64,000 bases of DNA. Origin: Pagrus major. Lineage: Eukaryota; Chordata; Actinopteri; Spariformes; Sparidae. Location of the stretch: contig NC_133220.1 of the NCBI RefSeq assembly GCF_040436345.1, forward strand, positions 6,698,436-6,762,435. Direction: 5' to 3'. How positions within the stretch are numbered: position 1 is the first letter of the stretch; every line of letters begins with the position of its first letter. The notes below the pieces were generated by a model. It was not told the DNA's origin. It made no database searches and was given only the letters and a program-made list of their open reading frames with translations. Shown here piece by piece: positions 57,701-64,000 of this stretch. Made by a program: the position numbers and the translations under genes.

Positions 57701-60700
57701 GCTGCGCAAAGTTAGCAGTTTATTAGTGTTAATGAAAGCAGAGGAGCTGAAATAAAAATAAAAAAATATTTTCATTGTAGACTGAATGCTGGATTTCAAA
57801 CAAAAAAGAAAACAGAAACTTTTCTATATTTTTGAAAATGTATTTACTATTTTTATACTTAGCCTATTTATTTTTAAAAACCAATCAACAAATCAGTTCA
57901 GTCAAACAGGACTGTCTCCACAGAGGTACAGAGAGGAGTCATGTTTCTGAAGCAGAGCAGCTGTCTTTGGATAGTGACTTGTCCTTAGATCATGCTATAC
58001 AGATCATCAGGTCCAGTACTGTAACTGGACCCTCAGACACAGAGTAAGACATTTTTTTTTTTTTTTTACTGTAAACTGACCAGAATGAAGATGTTGTGTT
58101 TAGGATGAAGACAAAATGTCCTGCTAAATGATTTATATTCATAATGCAGAACAAGTGCAGAGACTTAAGATGGACTCACTGAATTACTGACACTTATCCT
58201 GTGACAGACAAGAGACTGGTATGAAGGTAACTCCAGCAGGCTTGGAGAGCGTTTCAGAGATCCTTTATTGATTTATTTAAGAAGATGGTTTACTCGTGGA
58301 GGAAAAACTGAATTCAACTTCAAATTCAGTTTGTTACAAAGTAAACCATCTTCCCAAGAAAATCAAGAAAGGATCTTTGCCAATGTTATCACTTTAGTTC
58401 AGTCAGTTCAGTTTTTCCTCCATGAGCCGTCTTTGTAAAGAAATTGTCAGTACTGCATTTTGAATTCAATTGTTGACAGTGAAGGTTCATTTCCATCAAT
58501 TTTCAATGTAACATAGGAATTCTGTAACTAAGCAACCGACCACAGAGATTATTCTGAAATGCTGTTAAATAACTCGTCTGGAAGGTGATTATTTTTCACC
58601 CATGTACATGTGGACTAGGCCTTAGTACCTCTCATTAAGTCTCCCTCTAATGATCATTCTTTCTCTCACTTGAGTCAAATGCTTGAAAGAGAAATGTATA
58701 CATATTTAAACTCTCTCACTAAGATTTTCTCTCCTTTCCCTCCAAGGAAGTACACAGTGATCATTCAGAGATATAGGGATGATTTCTGCACCTTGTACAG
58801 TGAGTACCAGCGTCTGCATGCTCAGTTAAAGGACATCTCAACTAAGCTTCAAAATGAGCTTGAAAAACAGGTCCAACAACTCAAAGAAAAGAAGAAGGTA
58901 GATTCCCCAAAAGATGCACACAAATCTGTTCTTTGTGTTCCACAATACCTTGATTAAAAAGTGCCCCATTATATTTTAGTATTTGAAAATACAAAAGGTA
59001 ACGACTCTCAAGTATTTTGATCATCATGTATCTGAGTACATTATCAGATTGTGACTGTGCTTTTTCATATCCCTTTTAGACTTATCCGAACTATACTCAA
59101 GAGAGGAAACGCCTTGAAGATCTGCACAACAAAATGGAAAATATAAAGAGAAGTATTGCCATGTACGATCTAAGTCATCTTAGGCAATTCTTACCACTCG
59201 GCAGCCATCCTGGCAACGTCAACAGGGCTCCACCTGACAGACGTGAACAACGTGAGTAAAAGCCTACAGGAATATCGTAAAGAAACTTAAACTGTTATTA
59301 AAGTGTAACTGTAAGATTGGCTGCTGTGTGTTAGTGACACTCGGTGATTTCAGCAGCAGATCTTTTGCGTTGTTTTCTTTTCTGTTGGGAATGATGATGT
59401 CTTGTATTTGTTTTGCCTCAATGCTTATTAGGGATTGAATCTCTCTTCTTTGTTAATTTACTTTAATTATACAGTGTGGACTTAAATTTGCATTGACCCC
59501 CTTTGGACCTTGTCTTGACTTAAACATACCTGCACTTGGCGTTAACTTTTTACTTGATTTTCTACATGTTGGCTTTATTGGAGGGTTTGCCAATAGATAA
59601 CAGCTTTGAACTGTGGACTTGGCTGTTAGAAGTTTATGAATGTTGGGTCACCAGGATGTGTGAAAGTTTGACATCTGCTGTGTCTCCATCCCCTAGATCC
59701 ATCCACATCGGAGTCAGACCTCCCTGTGTCTGACAACATCAGAGAGGAGAGTAAAGAAGTTAAAGTGGAGCAGATGTGTCCTGATGATCCAGAGAGGTCG
59801 AACCAGCAGCATCAGCTTCTGTGTGGAGAGGCTCAAAATACAAATGTCAGTTTGTCACATTTTTAAACTGGGGTTTCTTAGTTTCACCACAGAGTTTAGT
59901 ATTCATTACCTCCTGCATTCTGTCCATCACAGTCCTGCAGGCTTCACTTGTGCAGGATAATTTCACTGAATGATAATAATATTTTTAACCAGGGATAATG
60001 AACTGATGAATAAATATGAAGGAGTGCATATAGACTAAACTGTACGTAACTGGGAGAGTTGAGCTGCAGTCTTTACCCCCATCTCAATGTGTTTTAATTA
60101 ACTCTCCCATCCAGTTTAATTAACTAATTTTGTGACTCTCTTCATTTTAGGACAAGCAACATTTCCTACCTGAACTACTAACTGAGTCTGGAAAGACATC
60201 ATACAGGTAACAACACATCAAATGCTCTATAAGAAATGTACTACAGAGCGAGATTAGTGGATTAGCGAGGTATGTTGAATCTATTCTGTGTCACAAACCT
60301 GGCTCTCTTTTAAAGGTTCACTCTGTAGCTTTGGGGAAGACATTTTAATCAGAAGAGAAAGATCTTCAGTGACTTTTGTTTACGCCTAAACAAACTAAAT
60401 AAACAAACTCTCTTTGTTTTAATGACTGAATAAACTGAATAAACAAACTGACCTTAAAGGACAACACAGTTTCATAATGTTTAACTTTGTTGATATGTGG
60501 CGGACCCTGCCACCTTTCTAGCTTCAAACAGTGTTCTGGGGACCTTATTTTCCTCTGAGAACAGCTTGTTTATTCAGTTATGGAATAAATATTTCTTAGT
60601 TTGTATTATTAACTCAATAATGTAAATATTATAATACTGAGTTCGAATTTCCTCTCCAAAAATGAGATATTACATATACATTTAATCTAGAGAGATCACC

Positions 60701-63700
60701 ATGCTAATTTAAGATGCAGACATAATCTGGTCCAGATTATGGAGCTCAATCAGCCCTGTAGTGTATAAATGTAGTGTAATTCCTCCAAACGTTTCCACTG
60801 TGGATTATGTTTTTATGCTTGGTCCTGATTTGCTGAAGTCTGATCAGTCTCTTGGCATTTATCACAGATAATATTCAGTCAATGAAAGTAAACAGATTAC
60901 TACATATACCTCAATGTGTGACTGTCAGACCTGTTTGAAACTCTTGAGTAGAATATGTGAATATGCTTTATCAAGTTTACAGTTTAAAGGCTCAGAATGT
61001 GCACAGAGCCTGAAAAAGAAAGACTGGGTTAACAAAGCAGATTTATAAATACTATTTATTATTACAGAAGATTTATTTATTTACTATTTGTTACCTGTAA
61101 TCCATGACTGAGGTTTCAGGTTTTGTAGAGCCAACTCATGCAAAGAAAGCCTGGCAATGTCGATCCTGCTTAGTGGTACAGGGAACTAGTTGACTCCTTT
61201 CAGTACTTCACCTCCTTTCAACATTTACAGTTCATTTGAAAGTTCAACCTTTCCAGTTTAGCTAATTTCTTGCATTTAAAAAATTTGTGGTGAACTTCTG
61301 TCTGTTGGACGATGGGATAGTTTTCAGTGTGAGCAGAAAAGTTGCAGGTTGTGCAGAAAGGAAGATTTAAACATGTAAAACACAACGTATATGATGAATA
61401 AAAAAGCCAAGCATCTGCACGTCATAACAGATCTTTTGACGACAGACTGGCTTGTTGTTAACAGCTCCTCTGTGTCCTAAAGGTTCAGGTGTTCTGGTCC
61501 AGGTGTGTTCCAGTGTGATTCGACTGGACTGGTGTTTGTTATGGTTCAGGAGGCGGAGCTGCTGTACAGGACTGTCCAATGGGATGAGAATCTCCTCAAA
61601 TCAGTTGGCAAGATGGCTGCAGGGCTGCTGTTCAATATCAAGTGTTCAGAGGACGCTGCTGTCTGTCAGCTCCACCTGCCTCACTGTGAAGTTATGGATG
61701 GTAAGGACTTTATTGTGCTGTGGTAATAGAGTTTTGTTAGATTAGTCCTTTTACTGCCCCCTACAGGCTGCAGGGGTCATTACAGCCACAGTCTGAACAA
61801 ACAACATCCTGATGATTTATAAGTTCTTAAGGTGTGGTGCAGTAGTCTCATCATATGTCCTTTCTTAACCCTGATCGAAACAAAAAGGAAGCTCAAGTCG
61901 TGATGTGAAGGAGATTTCATCAGGAGAAACAAAAAGACAACTGCTGTGCTGAGAGAATCTGACTGCCCTTCATTTTTCATTTTGCACGGAAGTTGTGAAT
62001 TTTTTTACTGTGACATTAAGTATGACTGAAACAATTAGTTCATTATTTTTCCAACAGGAAATTTATTTTGATTAGTGTTAATGCATTGAAGTTACCTTTC
62101 AGGCCCATCGACTCTTCACTGCCAAACTGTGAAACAAAGAAGAAAATGCCCCCAAAAACTAAAAATGTACTTTTCAAGCAAAACTGGATGGTGTTAGAGG
62201 AAAGTTCACATCCACCAAATTTGTCACAACTTATCGTCTGAATATCATTTTAAAAAATAAACTATTTTCTTTTCATTTATTTTGCACAATTTTCAGTTAT
62301 TTTTAATTTGGACTAGCAGTCAATTTATCTTCCCCTTGTAGGAGCAATGACACAGTCAGTCACCGACTTCCCATCCTCCATCACTGAATATGTGTTCAAT
62401 AAATTGCTCAACCTGGACAACAGTTGTACAAAGAATCAGCTCAATGTTCTGGAAAACTCAATACAATTAGGACTATAGTTGTAATGAGCAAAAGTTTGAC
62501 AGCTCTGTGTTTTCACAGCTCCGCTGCCTGAAGGTCTGCTGTCTGTCGTCCACATCACTGGTGATGGAATGAACGTCCTGGAGCCGCTGGAGGTTACAGA
62601 CACTCATGTGGTTGTCACAGTCTCTCACTTCTCTGCCTTTGGTTTAGTGAAGGATTTTATCAAAAGGTTTTTGAACAGCAACAAAATGAGACCAGTTAGC
62701 GGCAAAGTCCTGCTGTTCCTCGGACAACCAAACCCAAAAACACAGAGACAAAAACTCAACGTGTTTCTCCTGCCGAGGAACATCCATCTGGACGAGGTAA
62801 AGCTTCATGTTACAGCTGTCAGTCCAAACGTGTCTCCTAAAGGACAACTTTACAATATGTCTTAAAACAACAGTAATATGTTCATATGAACGCTGAGCAG
62901 CATGTTCTTGCTGTAGTGATTTCTCCTGTTCATACTGGATGTTAAGAGATCCCTACATAATGTTCTTTCAACGTATGTGATGGAGGATAAATTTCACTGC
63001 CCCTCCACTGCAGCTCAACAGGGAAACCATAAGAGGGAATTTAAGGCAGAACAAACTGTCGTGTTATTCATTTTGTTTTGATAACGGATCATTAAAATAA
63101 TTTGCCACATTCACTTGTAAAAGCAGAGCAAGCAGCTCCTAGCTGCTCTCGTGTCTTGAATATCTGAAGTGAGTGGACTCTGATGTTTCATATTTTCTTT
63201 ATTTTTTAATGAATGTATTGGTACTGAAGAAAGGATCGTTCAGAAACCAGTATCGAAGTCAAGGTACCACTATCGAGAGTGTTTTGAACGATTCCCAGCC
63301 CTAGTTGCAGCCCCACTCTACTGATGCAGTATATGATGGTACTTGGTGACCTACAAATACACTGATACTGATTTATCTGTGATGAGATATAATTGGCCTG
63401 TTAATGTCAGGCTCTACTGAGGAGAAACGGTTTACATGTTAAAATGTTCTGATGTCTCTTCAGGTGAGCACACAGCAGCAATATACAGAGAACATCCAGG
63501 TTCCTTCAAAATGTAAACTCGTTGAAGATCAAAGTTACAGTCTTCACTGTCCTGAGGCCATTAAAATACAGCCTAAGGTGAGTATTTGAAACAAAAGTCT
63601 GTTAGTGCTGCAGCATGCTGACACAACTCATCATTGGACACTATAAAGATTCTGACACTTGGTTTTCAGAGTGCAGATTTTGAGCTGGAGTTTGGACCAA

Positions 63701-64000
63701 ATTATGACCCAACGTTTGAGGTCCGCCTGCCTACAAACACCGAAGAAGTGACTGTAACAGTCAAAGATCAAAGACAGATGGTGGTCTGGGAGCATGACGT
63801 TGATCTCACTGGTAAGACTTCATCCACCTGATGGAACAACAGAGAGGAATAGAATAGATTTGAAGCGGTGATGTTGAAGGGTGTGTGTTGTCTCTGATGC
63901 ATTCAAATCTGAAAGGATGCAGTGAACAGTCCAGAATAGACCTCATTAACATTTGGTGCCGATGCAGATAAATGGACAGATGCAGGAATGTTTTCCTCAC
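54741..64000 (+). CDS. OCEL-FIIND protein, NLRP1/CARD8 relative without NACHT; 3' end beyond window
   Basis: Coding exons: 54741-54853, 55316-55393, 55469-55573, 55966-56070, 57441-57560, 57924-58043, 58747-58897, 59080-59251, 59697-59845, 60151-60206, 61483-61700, 62519-62796, 63464-63577, 63670-63811. They join in frame to 1921 nt (640 aa) and the last ends in phase 1, as the exon before the CARD exon does in the neighbour. Residues: acidic N-terminus; repeated linkers such as ASAESGYVSMKSNWSED; OCEL domain about 214-297; spacer DPSTSESDLPVS; FIIND 390-640 with H474 and F500-S501. There is no NACHT or LRR between 54741 and 61483. A CARD exon is predicted past 64000. It may signal like CARD8, with OCEL as bait or partner-binding module; that is inference. 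The ISRE upstream suggests interferon induction. Confidence 0.78.
55811..55925 (+). pseudogene. Broken linker exon of the OCEL-FIIND gene
   Basis: The first 110 bp match the linker exon at 57441-57560 almost exactly, including the TTTGCAG acceptor. After AGTAATGAA the sequence jumps directly into intron sequence TGTTCAGTGTTTGCTGC. The exon end and GT donor are deleted, and reading on meets a stop. Splicing must skip it, which leaves the frame intact. Confidence 0.8.
56124..57243 (-). mobile_element. hAT transposon, internally deleted, with BED-finger transposase remnant
   Basis: The ends TAGGGCTGGGCGATA and TATCGCCCAGCCCTA are inverted. Flanks ATTGTGAC (56116-56123) and GTTGTGAC (57244-57251) form an 8-bp target-site duplication with one mismatch, and the unoccupied form of this site is seen in the paralogous introns nearby. 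On the minus strand 57177-56710 encodes a BED zinc finger (CKVCLKPV...NLFQHLRQKH). After a frameshift, 56760-56600 gives VPIYTVEKSGFIHMMKTLDP, typical of ZBED-like hAT transposases. Most of the catalytic domain is missing, so it cannot move by itself. It sits in an intron of the OCEL-FIIND gene. Confidence 0.9.
58258..58376. repeat. Foldback hairpin in an intron
   Basis: AGATCCTTTATTGATTTATT with AAGATGGTTTAC at the left pairs with GTAAACCATCTT and AAATCAAGAAAGGATCT at the right. A second pair (GGAGGAAAAACTGAA and TTCAGTTTTTCCTCC, near 58297 and 58406) is nested. Probably a small MITE. Confidence 0.7.
58747..59251 (+). other. OCEL (occludin/ELL) domain exons
   Basis: Two exons (58747-58897 and 59080-59251). 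The peptide KYTVIIQRYRDDFCTLYSEY, then RLHAQLKDI, then PNYTQERKRLEDLHNKM and IKRSIAMYDL follows the ELL pattern (tyrosine-rich start, QRY.DDF..EY..LHA, NY.QE..R.E.LH.K, IKR.IA.YD). The middle, about 20 residues in ELL, is shorter here. In ELL and occludin this domain is an antiparallel helical hairpin that mediates protein contacts. Confidence 0.82.
60312..60662. mobile_element. MITE, second copy of the 41038-41373 family, inverted
   Basis: Reverse complement of the element at 41038-41373: it shares AGAGAAAGATCTT, AACAAACTAAATAA, GGCGGACCCTGCCACCTTTCTAG, GTTCTGGGGACCTTATTTTC and the end region. The terminal repeats are more decayed (CACTCTGTAGCTTTG). It lies in the intron before the FIIND exons. 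Confidence 0.75.
63230..63310. repeat. Transposon end fragment
   Basis: CAGTATCGAAGTCAAGGTAC.. then TTTTGAACGATTCCCAGCCCTA resembles the terminal part of a common fish hAT-type element. Only one end was found. Confidence 0.45.

Noticed and set aside
58898-58957. Read-through of the first OCEL exon to a stop as a 95-aa protein
   Set aside because: The donor AAG|GTAGAT at 58897 and acceptor at 59079 restore the rest of the OCEL domain in frame, so the extra residues are intron.

Overview
The window is nuclear DNA from a ray-finned fish, most likely a percomorph teleost. The signs are compact multi-exon genes with short introns, many long (CA/GT)n tracts inside introns, fish-type MITEs and hAT elements, and fish-style NLR immune genes with 174-bp LRR exons. 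No bacterial, phage or organellar features were seen. All gene models were spliced by eye from GT/GC-AG boundaries and checked for reading-frame continuity. No alignment or database search was possible.

Layout. (1) 1-8297: no gene found; repeats and hairpin MITEs. (2) 8298-20549, minus strand: rbl1 (retinoblastoma-like 1, p107), 22 coding exons giving an intact 1066-aa protein. Two introns are GC-AG, and a CpG-rich promoter with an E2F site lies just upstream. (3) 20830-23373: repeats. (4) 23374-30877, minus: a complete type II keratin, 10 coding exons, 447 aa, with exon sizes matching the classic keratin pattern except that the usual 221-bp exon is split in two. (5) 31037-36018: repeat-rich. 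It holds a 1.2-kb satellite-like array of about 165-bp units whose junctions are long palindromes, bracketed by inverted and direct repeats. (6) 36019-37290, minus: a small gene resembling SPMIP1/ATP6V1FNB, a sperm and cilium microtubule inner protein. (7) 39246-51029, plus: a complete NLRP1-like inflammasome gene with the order RING, FISNA-NACHT, five LRR exons, FIIND, CARD. Its 18 coding exons join in frame to 1575 aa. (8) 53870-64000, plus: a second FIIND gene, cut off by the window end. It has no NACHT or LRR. Instead it has a string of symmetrical linker exons, an OCEL domain like that of the ELL transcription elongation factors and occludin, and a FIIND closely related to the one in gene 7.

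The immune pair is the most interesting part. The 3' halves of the two genes are tandem duplicates in the same orientation. Both keep the His and Phe-Ser residues of FIIND self-cleavage with identical 26-residue spacing. In NLRP1 and CARD8, self-cleavage followed by destruction of the N-terminal fragment frees the UPA-CARD fragment that signals. The two genes would therefore couple different N-terminal modules (a RING plus NLR sensor in one, an OCEL helical domain in the other) to the same release device. Gene 8 has a perfect interferon-response element next to its presumed first exon, and its linker array is interrupted by a hAT transposon with a target-site duplication. The splice acceptor of the RING exon in gene 7 lies inside the terminal repeat of a MITE. 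Relics of an LRR exon and of a TRIM-like coiled coil lie in intron 1 of gene 7.
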